DNA of 64,000 nt from Wuchereria bancrofti (lineage: Eukaryota > Nematoda > Chromadorea > Rhabditida > Onchocercidae): positions 9,922,080 to 9,986,079 of the forward strand of contig SSBO01000012.1 in assembly GCA_005281725.1 (NCBI GenBank), given 5' to 3'. Below are positions 1-12,099 of this stretch, piece after piece; within the stretch, counting starts at the first letter, position 1; each line of letters opens with the position of its first letter. Both the position numbers and the translations under genes were made by a program. The notes under the pieces were generated by a model. The model worked only from the letters and a program-made list of their open reading frames with translations, made no database searches and had not been told where the DNA came from.

Positions 1-2050
1 AAAAAAAAAATCGCAACATATAGAGTTGTAATAAAGATTTGACATGAACGATGAGAAGAATTAAATGATTTCAAAAAATAAAAAAAAAAATAATTTTAAT
101 CCACAATTTTGTTTCATAACAAATAATGGAAATTTTTTTAACCCAAAAAGTTGAAATTTAACTCATCTAAACGCTCATAATTAATTATACCATAAATTCA
201 AAAGAAGGCCGATGATAATCCTTAATTTTAGAATTAATTTAAATACCAAATAATAATTCATTATTGGATTTTCTATTCATCTATTTCATTTCACTCCTTA
301 GATCTAAACCAAATTTAACTAAAATACAATTTGAGCGAACTTAAGTAAAACAAAAAGAAAAGAATTAAATAATATATAACTTCAAAAATCTAATGTAAAC
401 TAAAATCATTTCAATTTTAACTTTATTTTTCAACTTCAGCAAAAATGAAAAAATATGAATATTTTAATTGTTTACTTAAATGTTAATAATAAAGTCAACC
501 TTTTAAAAATTTTTACAATTAATCAATTTCCATTTTTTCAAAAAAAAGAAAAATAAGAAATGAGATTATGCATGTATTTTTAAATAGATATGATATCAAA
601 TGCTAATTTCTATGTATCTTTCATTTAATAAAAAAAATAATAATAACAAATAAAAGAAACAAAAATAAATAAATGAAACAAATCTCATATGCTACTCAAA
701 TTATCTAAGATGTTATGATAATTTTTGACGAAATTTTTGCTTCATTAGCTAAAAATGTGACAAATATGACACAACAATTTAGCTATTTCCTGTCCTTTGG
801 GAAAAAAAGTTATAAGAATTGTAACTATTCAAAATAATCAAAATACGAAAACAAAAGCAAACAAAAAAAAAAGTTTTTTGATACAATTCGTTCATTTAAA
901 ATAGAAATTTATAAAGAAGAAAAAAAGCGCAAATTTTTCAATCAAATTTTTTTAAATATTTTTTTTTTTTGAAAGAAAAATTATAATTAGAAATGAAATT
1001 GAATGAATTCTTTTTTTTCTTTCACTTAGTTTAATGATTTATTTTCTCTCTTTTAAAATATACTACTGCTCAAGTAAATATTATGACGAATGTTGTAAAA
1101 CTAATGTTGTCTTTTCTTTTCTTTCGTCGTTTTTTCTTTTTTCTTTTTTATTGTTAACTTTTTTCCATTAGCAATGCATGCATTATTCAAAGCTATCATT
1201 CATTTTTTCTTTTTTGTTAAACTTAGTAGAGGAGGAAAAGGTTGGAAGAAAAGAAAAAGGAAAAAAGTTTGAATGAAAAAGGATGGAAATGACCGAATTG
1301 ATAAATGATAATTAATTGAAATGGTATTAAAGAATGAGCTTTTGAACAATATTCTAAAATGTAATAATAATAATTATTATTATAAAGTGAATGAAATTGA
1401 GAAAATCAAATCAATAAATGGTACGGTGAAAAAAGTGGGAAATGAGAAATAGAGAGAAAGAAATTAATTATTAGTAATAAATTTATAAAAGAAATTAATC
1501 AATAAATAACTGATAATTCCATTCAGTGCTTCCAATCAAAGATATTAATTCAAAAGAAAAAAAAGAGAGAGGAAAAGAAATAAAATGCAAAATGATTCGC
1601 AAATAAATGGAAAACAGAAGGAAAGAGAGAAATAAAGGAGAGATGGATTATCTAGGCTCTTTTTTTGATATGTCTATTTCAGTATAATTTATTTTTAAAT
1701 AAAAATGATGACAATTTCAATAAATAATAATCGTATCATATGCAAAGCAAGGCGAAAAAAGGATTTGTAAAGAACAAAAAAAAAGGGGAGTGAAAAAAAA
1801 TTGGAAGAAAAAATTGTGAATGTATTCATATAATTGATCACTGTCTGGATGGAATTTCCCAACAAAAAGCATTTGAAAAAAAAGGAGGGGAAAAGGAAAA
1901 AGAAAAGGAAAATTTATTGGCAATATTCCATTCTTTGTTGGAAATGAAGTAATTTAAACAAAAAAGAAAGAACTCTTCATATTATCATTATATTTTATTT
2001 GATTAGTTGGTCGAAGATATATTTAGTTGTATTCAAAAGAATTTATTAAT
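1..2050. other. AT-rich sequence, no feature seen
   Basis: Long A and T homopolymers and purine-rich stretches. No reading frame with coding-like composition and no RNA gene recognised. It may be intergenic or part of a long intron. Confidence 0.5.
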
Positions 2051-2059
2051 ATTTGAAAA

Positions 2060-2700
2060 AATCACAATAAATATAATAGTGGTAACAATGATAGATAATA
2101 ATATTAGCGATAGTAAGAATTGCCATAATAATGATGATGATGAGATAACATATATAAGATGATGATTATATTGATAATAATGATAGCGTCAATTATTATA
2201 ATAATGATAATAATGAAAATGAGAGCGATAATGATTATGATCAGTGACAGTAATAGTAATGATAATAATGGTAATAATATTGGTTAATGATGGTAATCAT
2301 GGCTGAAATAATATTAATGATGGAACTACTGATTAGTAATGGTGATGATGCTAACAATAGTAATGGTAGTAATACTTGTTGGTAATAGTGATGATGACAA
2401 TAATAATAATTAATAATAATAATAATGAATATATACAATGAATAATAACAATAATAATGGTGATAATACCAGTGAGTGATGATGGATGATGAATGAATGA
2501 ATAAATAAATAAATTGAATGAATAATACTAACATAAATATATAAATAATTATATATAAAAATATGAGGGAATTAATTAAAAATTCCAAACTTATAGCAAT
2601 ATTTAATCCAATGTGAAAAAAGAAAAATGAAATTTCATCAGTGGTATCATTTATTATTATTATTTATCATTATTATTATTGTTATTGTTATTATCGGCAA
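2060..2700. repeat. Degenerate AAT/ATG trinucleotide tract
   Basis: About 600 bp dominated by imperfect AAT, GAT and ATG triplets, ending in an ATT run at 2,650-2,690. The 115-codon minus-strand frame here is a low-complexity artefact (Tyr/Ile/His runs). Confidence 0.75.
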
Positions 2701-2810
2701 TTTTTTTTCTCTCATATTTTTTTCATTTACAGAAATGCTTTATGTACAGATAACAAAATAGATTATTATAATTAATACAGTCAGTAATAAAAGAAATATG
2801 TTTGTGTATC

Positions 2811-2832
2811 TCTCTCTCTCTATGTGTGTGTG
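2811..2832. repeat. Short (TC)n-(TG)n compound microsatellite
   Basis: TC dinucleotides pass directly into TG dinucleotides after one TATG interruption. Confidence 0.7.
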
Positions 2833-3350
2833 ATTAGTTTGTTGGTGATATTTATGTTATTTTTGGTTTTCTAATTGAGAATTGTTAGAAAGCATCTCAA
2901 GCTGATTTAAATGCATTATCATCAATCACTCAGTCATTTAAGTGCAAGCTTTACATTTGCTTTTCACCATAAAAAAAATAAATAAAAAGAAAGAATCAAT
3001 TTTCATTTTTAATTTATAGACTATTTCATTTATTATTATATTTTATTAATTAATATCAAATAAAAATATTACTTAATCTCTTTTTTTGTCCTTCAATTAA
3101 CTGAAAATAAAATAAATTTGAATACTAAATTAGTTGTTATATACATATTTTATTAATTAATAATTAATATCAATAAATTGTTATATTAGATGTAATATTT
3201 TTTCTTTTCGATTCATTCAAATTTCTTATGGCATAATTTTAAGAGATAATCGTATGCTAAGCAAAAAAAAAAGAAAAAAAGTATTTCCGATCATCTCATT
3301 TCACAATCTAAACTGATTTCATTTTCAATTGATTTATCGCCACCGTCATC

Positions 3351-5939
3351 TAAAGCGTTAAAAATTGTAACAGTTAACATTTTTGAAAATGAATAAATGC
3401 TTTTAGACAGAATTAATATTCTTCGTTTTTTTTTCGAATTATTTTTTTTCTCGAATTGTTTAAAAACCTTTTTCTTTAGCTTATATTCAATGCATTACAT
3501 AATCAATCATTTCCGGAATTTTAGTACTAACTTATTCATCTTGCATCAACCGAAACTTTACTGATACATAAAATTTGCATAATATTATGTGGAATTAAAA
3601 AAAAAATTTAGTTCAATTTTTTTACCATAATTTAACGGAATTGATATTTAAAAAGGTATTATAAGTGAAGCTAGTAATTATAGGAATAAATGGGTTTGAG
3701 GTAATTAGTGAAGTAATGTAAACTGATTTTCAAAAAAATGGTTAAATATGGATTTTTAGCGACAAATAATTTCTAAGGATTGAATGCGAAAAAAAAGAGA
3801 GAATGATTTCATTCCGTATCCGTTCTTATTCCGGAAAAAAATAAAAAAGGAGACAAAGAGAGGAGAGAGGAAGAAAAATGAAGAATGATGATAATAAAAG
3901 ATTGAAATATAGCGCTAATTTAAAAAAATGAGTCAATACTTACTTTTCATCATATCATCCATGAGAAAAGATAATTTTACATATTATATTTTAATTTAAA
4001 TTGATTAACATAAGAAAAGATCAATTTGAAATGAATGTATTTCAAATAAATAAAAAGAAAAAAGCCAATGATGAACTTTCACAATGCAAAAACAATTAAC
4101 CAGAAATTTTAATAAATGAAATGAAATAAGAATTAGAATAAAAAAGAACTAAAATAACGAAATTCAACTTATTAAAATAATGAAAGAACAAAAGAAATAA
4201 AATGAAACAGGGAGAAAAAAAAAAGAAGGAAGAAGCGAAAAATAAAATCTCAAAATCTAAGAATAAGAAAGAATTAAACTGAGCAATAATCTAGCAACCA
4301 CAATAAAACTGTACTTCGCCTTCTACCTTCCTCTTTTCTGCCTGTACTTCTTCCCTCCCTTCTGCACTATTCTCAATTCAATCAAGTTAATTCATTGGTA
4401 CAAACATTTCTTGAAGATGGCGTAAAATTGAATTTCATAATAAAAAAAGAAGAACAAAAAAGAAAGAGAGAAAAAAGAAGAAAATCAGTCGTTGAACATT
4501 TTTCGTAATTTGATGAATGACTGATGAAATTTTTCGATGCTTCTTATAATGGTTTAAAAAATTTTCCAAAAATTTCGAATATTTCAGTAGAAAATTTTAG
4601 GGGAGAAAAAAAAACATTTTTTTTCGATTATTCAACAAACTACCANTAAAGCGTTAAAAATTGTAACAGTTAACATTTTTGAAAATGAATAAATGCTTTT
4701 AGACAGAATTAATATTCTTCGTTTTTTTTTCGAATTATTTTTTTTCTCGAATTGTTTAAAAACCTTTTTCTTTAGCTTATATTCAATGCATTACATAATC
4801 AATCATTTCCGGAATTTTAGTACTAACTTATTCATCTTGCATCAACCGAAACTTTACTGATACATAAAATTTGCATAATATTATGTGGAATTAAAAAAAA
4901 AATTTAGTTCAATTTTTTTACCATAATTTAACGGAATTGATATTTAAAAAGGTATTATAAGTGAAGCTAGTAATTATAGGAATAAATGGGTTTGAGGTAA
5001 TTAGTGAAGTAATGTAAACTGATTTTCAAAAAAATGGTTAAATATGGATTTTTAGCGACAAATAATTTCTAAGGATTGAATGCGAAAAAAAAGAGAGAAT
5101 GATTTCATTCCGTATCCGTTCTTATTCCGGAAAAAAATAAAAAAGGAGACAAAGAGAGGAGAGAGGAAGAAAAATGAAGAATGATGATAATAAAAGATTG
5201 AAATATAGCGCTAATTTAAAAAAATGAGTCAATACTTACTTTTCATCATATCATCCATGAGAAAAGATAATTTTACATATTATATTTTAATTTAAATTGA
5301 TTAACATAAGAAAAGATCAATTTGAAATGAATGTATTTCAAATAAATAAAAAGAAAAAAGCCAATGATGAACTTTCACAATGCAAAAACAATTAACCAGA
5401 AATTTTAATAAATGAAATGAAATAAGAATTAGAATAAAAAAGAACTAAAATAACGAAATTCAACTTATTAAAATAATGAAAGAACAAAAGAAATAAAATG
5501 AAACAGGGAGAAAAAAAAAAGAAGGAAGAAGCGAAAAATAAAATCTCAAAATCTAAGAATAAGAAAGAATTAAACTGAGCAATAATCTAGCAACCACAAT
5601 AAAACTGTACTTCGCCTTCTACCTTCCTCTTTTCTGCCTGTACTTCTTCCCTCCCTTCTGCACTATTCTCAATTCAATCAAGTTAATTCATTGGTACAAA
5701 CATTTCTTGAAGATGGCGTAAAATTGAATTTCATAATAAAAAAAGAAGAACAAAAAAGAAAGAGAGAAAAAAGAAGAAAATCAGTCGTTGAACATTTTTC
5801 GTAATTTGATGAATGACTGATGAAATTTTTCGATGCTTCTTATAATGGTTTAAAAAATTTTCCAAAAATTTCGAATATTTCAGTAGAAAATTTTAGGGGA
5901 GAAAAAAAAACATTTTTTTTCGATTATTCAACAAACTAC

Positions 5940-5941
<2 letters not shown>
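3351..5941. repeat. Direct duplication across gap N4646 (2 x 1,295 bp)
   Basis: Copy 1 is 3351-4645, the N is at 4646 and copy 2 is 4647-5941. The offset is a constant 1,296 bp wherever I compared. Copy 1 stops exactly where copy 2 enters a run of 30 A (5941-5970), a classic place for a contig to break. The duplicated sequence is AT-rich and non-coding as far as I can see; a slightly GC-richer patch (copy 2, 5,580-5,690) gives no supported exon. Confidence 0.9.
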
Positions 5942-5970
<29 letters not shown>

Positions 5971-5972
<2 letters not shown>

Positions 5973-7910
5973 AAACAAACTAAAAAAAATTATAAAAAAG
6001 TGATTTCGTAAAAAAGGTTAAAAAATACATAAATAAATGAAACAAAATAAAAGAAGAAAATGTTAATGTAATGGTCAAATATTTTGCGTAAGATTTTCAA
6101 AAGAAAAAAAAAGAAAACGAAAAGCGATAAAAAGTTTTAAATTGATAATAAGCAAAGGAAATTTTTCATAGCACAAAAAAAAGAAAAAAGAAAAACGAAA
6201 GATTTAAGAAAGACAAATTTAAAATGTTGATATCTGTGCTGTGTAATGGAGTGTTTATTGGAATGAAAACAGGTATACAGGATCCGTACAAACACACACA
6301 CACACACATACATACACACAACAAATAAACACACACATAGACAGAGACACACATTTAAAAAAACACAGACACATTTATAAAAATGTCGTATAATTGAGAA
6401 AAAGGACCGGTCTTGTTAAATACATCCTAATCATAACCTGTTTTTTACTTTTTGAAAATTGTTTCATACCCAATCTTTTTAAATCATATCAGTGATAAAA
6501 TTTAAAGAAAAATTTTTTTTCAACTTCCTACTTTTAATTAATTTTTCATCTATTAATAAAATTCAAACAAATTTACAGAAAAAAAAACAAAAATAAAAAA
6601 ATAGAAAAAATATATGAGAAAGAAAAGAAAACAAAAACGGAAAATGAAGAAATGTCAGATAATTTAAGCAGAATTTTAATTTAATTTAATTTTATTTCGA
6701 AAGTTTTTTCTTTTTACCTTCCTCATATGGTTGCTTCTTTTTTTTTTCATTCCAATCATTTCGTTTCTTTTTGTTATACTTTGATGTTAACGGTTGAAAA
6801 GATAATCAACAATTCAAATGTATTGTAACTATTACTGTATGCGAAAATTTTATTTATTTTGATTTTTAATTTTATAATTGAACATTTCAATTACAACTAT
6901 AATTTTTCAATCAAATTTCGTTCTTTAATTAACCAATTAACTAATAATTTTTTTCAATGTTTTGTATAATTTTCGCTTAATTTCACAATATTGTCCATTA
7001 GTTATTATTTATAATTTTTTGTCATTGATATTATACATGTAATACAATTAATAGCATATCATTATGCATACATTTGTAATTATAAATACAAATCAAATAA
7101 TACCAAAAAAGACTAATTAATAAATACATAATCGATTAATTATTTGTTAAATAAATAAAAACACATAATAAAATTATTTTGTCGAAAAAAAATTAGATTA
7201 AAAATATCAAAAAAATTATTTTTAATTAACAAAATATAAATTAAACCCTTCATTTTTTAAAAAATAAAAAGTAAAATAATTATATTAATTGCTTACAATC
7301 AATTTAATTGTAGTATCAGCCTATTAAACACTAATTTCATTTAGTTCAAAAACAATTTAACAATCTTTTAAACATTAGTCTTTAAATTTCTGATGAAGAT
7401 TTTGAAAAATTTTTTGATTCTTTCAGAGTACAAGAAAATTTCCATTATTCTTATAAAGGAATTATATTATTTTCAGATTGTGAAAAGAATGAATGCAAAC
7501 TTAATTATAAAACCACAAAATCATAAAAATAAATGTTGAATGTCGCATTATTGTAACAAAAGATATATAAGAACAAATGAAAATTTCCATTTAAATTAAC
7601 TTTTCCAGAAGTTGAAATTTGCTATTAATAATATATTTTAGACATCTAATATTATTTTAGAAAAAAATTAATAAATATTAATACTTTTAGTATTGATTAA
7701 AAATAACTAGCAAGCGTGAAGTAATGTGGATAAACCCACAACATTCAAGAATGAATTACTGTAGAAAGTATGCAAAAAAATGTCAAAAAAGATGATTCAG
7801 AAATTGTTAGAAACATATGCTTCATGTACATATTTATTTATTGTATATGTAAGCGTACGTGTCCTACGTCTGATATACACGTATGCATGAGTGCAAATAT
7901 GCGTATTCGA
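5971..7910. other. AT-rich region with a (CA)n microsatellite at about 6,292-6,366
   Basis: The only structured element is an imperfect CA/ACAT dinucleotide tract. The short minus-strand frames over it are its translation (Cys/Val repeats). No coding sequence recognised in the remainder. Confidence 0.55.
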
Positions 7911-8830
7911 AAACAATATAATTAATAATAATAACAATAATAATGACAATAATAATAACAATAATAACAATTATTTTTTTTAAATTAAATATCTAATATT
8001 TCATTAGTTAACAAATTTGATTATTAGCTGTAAAGAATAAATAATAAAATAATAAATTATGAGAGAAAAATTGAAAAGGAAAATCTAAACATTTTTAAGC
8101 TTCCAAAAATTTTTACAGAAAAAAAAAAAGACAAAAATTTGTTATTTTTCAACTACTTCACAACAAAAAAAAAAAGAAAAAATGTGAATAAAAAAGAAGA
8201 GATAGAATATAAGAAGAAAAAAAAAAGTAAAAATTCAACGTTGTGACAATACTGGAAGAAGAAAAGAATGACAATAAAAGCAAAGAATGACAATAATGTC
8301 ACATTCGTTCATTGCACTTTCCAATCGAACTTTACAAAACCGATTGCGCTTGCATAATGTATAATGCAAACTTATGCATACAATCGTATACAGTATGTAC
8401 TAGTACTAGTATACGTGTACAAATATACGTATGTTAATGCTAGCATACGTGTACAGATATGCGCACATTAGTGCCAGTAATGTACGTGTATAAATATGAA
8501 TACAATAATACCAATATACATTGTGCATTAATAATAATATAAGTGTACAACTATTAATACATTAGTACTAATATACGTTTACATACATTTGTATATCAAT
8601 ACTAATATATGTTTATATACATGTATATATACACGTTTACATATATGCAAACGTACGTACAATAATACTAATAATATTTTCACGTATAAACGTGCATTAG
8701 TAATCTAATAATACGTATACAAATACACACGCATCACAAAATTTACAATATTCGAATATATGCACACGTTACAGAATAACGTGAAACACGCACATATGCA
8801 TGAACATAAAGATATACATTTATTATGTTT
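7830..8830. repeat. Degenerate minisatellite rich in TACGTGTA / TATACGT motifs
   Basis: From about 8,340 to 8,830 the sequence repeats diverged units of roughly 35-40 bp built on (CA)TTAGTACTAATATACGTGTACA. An isolated related block lies at 7,830-7,905 and an AAT microsatellite at 7,920-7,972. The core is alternating purine-pyrimidine with many small palindromes (ACTAGTACTAGT, GTACGTAC, ATACGTAT). Confidence 0.6.
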
Positions 8831-10655
8831 TAAAAAAACTTTCTTTTTTCAATGTTTTCAAAAATTTTTTAAATACAAATTTAAAAATTTTTAAGACTAA
8901 AATGACAAATGTGCCGTGTAAAAAAAAATAATTAGCAAACAAATAATTTTGTCATTTGATAATATTACTTCCGTTATCATTTTATCTTATCATTTTTATC
9001 CTCATTTCTTTATTATTATATTCATTTGACATTTCTTTTTCTCAATCATCAAAATGACAATTCCTAAAATAAAAAATTTGTATGCATTGAAAAGGTGTTG
9101 ACAACTTCTCCCCATGTCATGTTATTTTATGTCATATCGATAATTTTATGAAAATTTTGTTTTGCCCAAAAAAAGGGAAAAAAAAGCCAGAAGCTTAAAA
9201 TATGCATAATAAATCAACACGTGCATTTATAATGTTAGCATAATCTTAATTTTTGACAAATAAAATATTTATAAAATAAATAAATAATATATGCAATAAC
9301 AGAATCAAAAATAATAATTTTTGAAAATATTTTTCAAAAAAAGAAGAAAACGAAAAAAGAAAAAGAAACTAGGTTTAAATGTGAATACAAATGATGCCAT
9401 TACTTTTTATTAATTCAATCAAATATTAATAATTTTAAAATTTGCAGTAAATTTTAGAAATGCTTAAAATTTATTCTGTGCAAATGAAATGTCTAAATAT
9501 TGGCTTAATTTCAAAATGAAAATTAAAATTTAACTGTTATTATATTAATATAATTATTCTTATTATTTTTTCCAGAACCCCTTTTGTAAAGAAATGGAAA
9601 AAAAACAATTTGTCTCTTGTTGGTTTGTTTCCTTTTTTTATTCCATAATTACATTCTAAACAAAGGATTTTTGAAGTATTTTAAAAAGGGAAAAATAAAT
9701 AATATCGGTTGTAAATGATACTATTATCTCTCGTACATAAGATTTCTTACTTCCTATTATTCTGGATTACCTTTTAGATAGAAAAAAAGATAAGTAATAA
9801 TATTAATAACAAGTAGTACTAGTAGCAGTAGAAGTGTAGATTGAAAAAATAATTATCAGTAAGATATAAAATAGCAATCATATCATTTATCAATTTTTGT
9901 GTTTCATACTACCTAACGAATATTTGGTACCTTAATTCAAATTACTTTATTTTTTTTTGAAAATAACTCGAAAATTTTTTTTCTATTTTTGTTTCTTTTT
10001 TTCTTCACTTTTTTAAAAATTTTTTCTCCTTCTGTTTTTTTTAAATTTTTAAAATTTTTCCTAACTTTTAAGAAAGTTCACAAATTTCAATGGAATTAAA
10101 TAATTAACAAAATTGTAATTGTAAAAAAAAGCAAGAAAATAGAAATGAAAAAGAAGAGTTTTCATTCTTTTCCTTTTGGCAAAAACATATTTGGAAAAAT
10201 GATGAAAGCAAAATGAATTAGTTTTCTTTCTTTTTTTTGTAACTTTATTTTCCTTATCATACCGTTCCTTTCCGAAAATGTTAAATTTCAAAAATTCCAA
10301 TAAAAAAATGTTTTTTATCCTTTCCTTTTTTTGTTGTTATTTCTATTATTCATGAAAAGCAAAAATAAGTCGTCACAATCTCATATTTTTCACTTTTCTA
10401 CTTTTTTTTTTATTTTTCATTAAATGTTATTGTCATTCAAATATATGAATTAAATTTGATTAATGATTTTGATTATTGAATAAATTATTATCATAGCTTT
10501 TGCGGTCTTTGTTATTTTATTTTTTTAGCAAATTCTATTGTTTAGATATAAAATGTCTTGTCATTTTATTAAAAATTAAATTCAGAAATAAACAAAAGAA
10601 GTAAATAGAATTTTTCGGTGCAAAATTCAAAAAAAAACAGTTAACTTTAATAACA
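8831..10655. other. AT-rich sequence, no feature seen
   Basis: No coding-like frame; the 79-codon minus-strand frame at 10,061-10,300 is Phe/Lys-rich and has no splice context. No RNA gene recognised. Confidence 0.5.
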
Positions 10656-10890
10656 TTATTAATACCACTAACTAATGATAATAATAGTAATAAATAATAA
10701 TGATAATAATGATTATAAATAAAGATGGTGGGGATGATAATAACAATAGTACGAACAATAAATATTAATAATAATAAAAAGTAATAACAATAGTAATAAT
10801 AATAATAATAATATAATAATAACACAACAATATTAACATTAAATAATAGCAGCAATAACAATAATGCTAATGATAATAATGAATAAAGGA
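10656..10890. repeat. Degenerate AAT/AAC trinucleotide tract
   Basis: Imperfect AAT, AAC and AGT triplets over about 230 bp. The apparent minus-strand frame is Leu/Tyr/Ile low complexity. Confidence 0.75.
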
Positions 10891-11439
10891 ACATTTGAAT
10901 AGTTATTTCAGAATAATTATTATCATTACAACTTTATTTTTTATTGACTGGTATGATATTTGCTATTTTCTTTCTTTTCCTTTTCTTTGATTTAAAAAAA
11001 ATGTATACAAATTCAAAATTAAAGTACATGTTACGTGTCAATAACCAAAAATAATGAATTATTTCATTTCAAAAATAACCAATTGAACTGAATTTTAAAC
11101 TAATTTGGTCTACCAAATGAACTTCTAATTAATATTGATTTAGCACATAATGTTAGATTGAAAATTTATATGCATCAAATGAATAAAATAAAGAGCCTGG
11201 AAAAAAAAAACAGACTTAATAATTTAATAAAGTATTGATTTGTAAAAGGAATGGATTGACAAAGAGTGAAAAAAAGCGAAAATTATTGGTTATGAGAGAT
11301 GGAAGCAAGCAGTGATAAGTGATAAAAGGAAACGATAAGAGAAATTATAAATTGTTCGCCTTTAAAACAAAAAACAAAAAAGTGAAAAAGGAAATCGATG
11401 CACAAATGTGGATGCATCAGAGATAGTGTACAAGTTTGA

Positions 11440-11670
11440 AAAATATGCGTGCCTTATAGCTTTTTGATAAAAATAACTGTTGCGTGATCAGATTTGGAAA
11501 ATGCGTCTTATAGTTTTTGAGAAAATAACTGTTTCGTGATTAGATCACGCTTTATAATTTTTTAATAAAACAACTCAAATTTAGTAAAATTTTAATAAAA
11601 CAACTCAAAAATCAAATACGCCACATAATTCTCGATAAAACAACTGTTGTGGTAATATGTTTTTTTTTTT
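11440..11670. repeat. Degenerate tandem repeat, about 55-bp unit
   Basis: Successive units share the order ATGCGT-CTTATAG-TTTTTGA-AAAATAACTGTT-CGTGAT-AGAT, with later copies more decayed and the block AAAACAACTCAAA repeated. At least three to four units are visible. Local composition is slightly richer in GC than the flanks. Confidence 0.55.
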
Positions 11671-12018
11671 TGAAAAAAAAAGAATTTCATGTAATTCTAT
11701 AGATAAAAAAAAAGACTATGATGAAATTGAGTTTGCATTTAACTTATCAAAGTTTAACTTTTTTTTGCATGTTTGATAAATGAACACTAGGACAATTAAT
11801 CTTATGGAGTGAAATTTCTTCCTTTCTCTTTTTCCAGCTTTCCCTATCTACCTGACCTTTTCCTCGCTACGACTTTTTTCCTTCCCTCTTACTTCATCCT
11901 TACCTGAAAACCATTGTTATATCTAACCAAATAATTAAATAATCTTTGATTTTGATAAAATTTTAAATGAAACGAGAAAAAAAGTTACATAAAAAGAAAA
12001 AGAAAGTGAAAAACTTAC

Positions 12019-12099
12019 ATTTTGTTCTGGTGATCGTCGTTGAGATGGATGATGAATGCGAAAAACACGAAAACTAAGTGCCAAAGAGCGAAACTTCAT
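12019..12099 (-). CDS. Candidate first exon of an unrecognised gene
   Basis: An ATG at 12,099 (minus) opens 27 codons (MKFRSLALSFRVFRIHHPSQ, then RRSPEQN) ending exactly at a strong GTAAGT donor. The composition is GC-richer than the surroundings and the peptide is basic. The nearest TTTTCAG downstream (about 11,905) would give a stop after four codons, so the partner exon is not found. It could be chance. Confidence 0.2.

Noticed and set aside
2241..2588. 115-codon minus-strand reading frame rich in Tyr, Ile and His
   Set aside because: It is the translation of a degenerate AAT/ATG tract, with no splice sites or family motifs.
3351..5941. Real segmental tandem duplication
   Set aside because: A gap character lies exactly at the junction in all four cases and the copies look identical, so an assembly overlap is far more likely.
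5820..6011. 63-codon plus-strand frame
   Set aside because: It runs into the 30-A homopolymer (poly-Lys), sits in the falsely duplicated segment and has no splice context.
6292..6366. Cys/Val-rich reading frames on the minus strand
   Set aside because: Direct product of the CA microsatellite.
7830..8830. CRISPR-like array
   Set aside because: Units are diverged and contiguous with no unique spacers, and this is animal nuclear DNA.
10535..10894. 119-codon minus-strand frame
   Set aside because: Leu/Tyr runs from the AAT/AAC tract; not a membrane protein.
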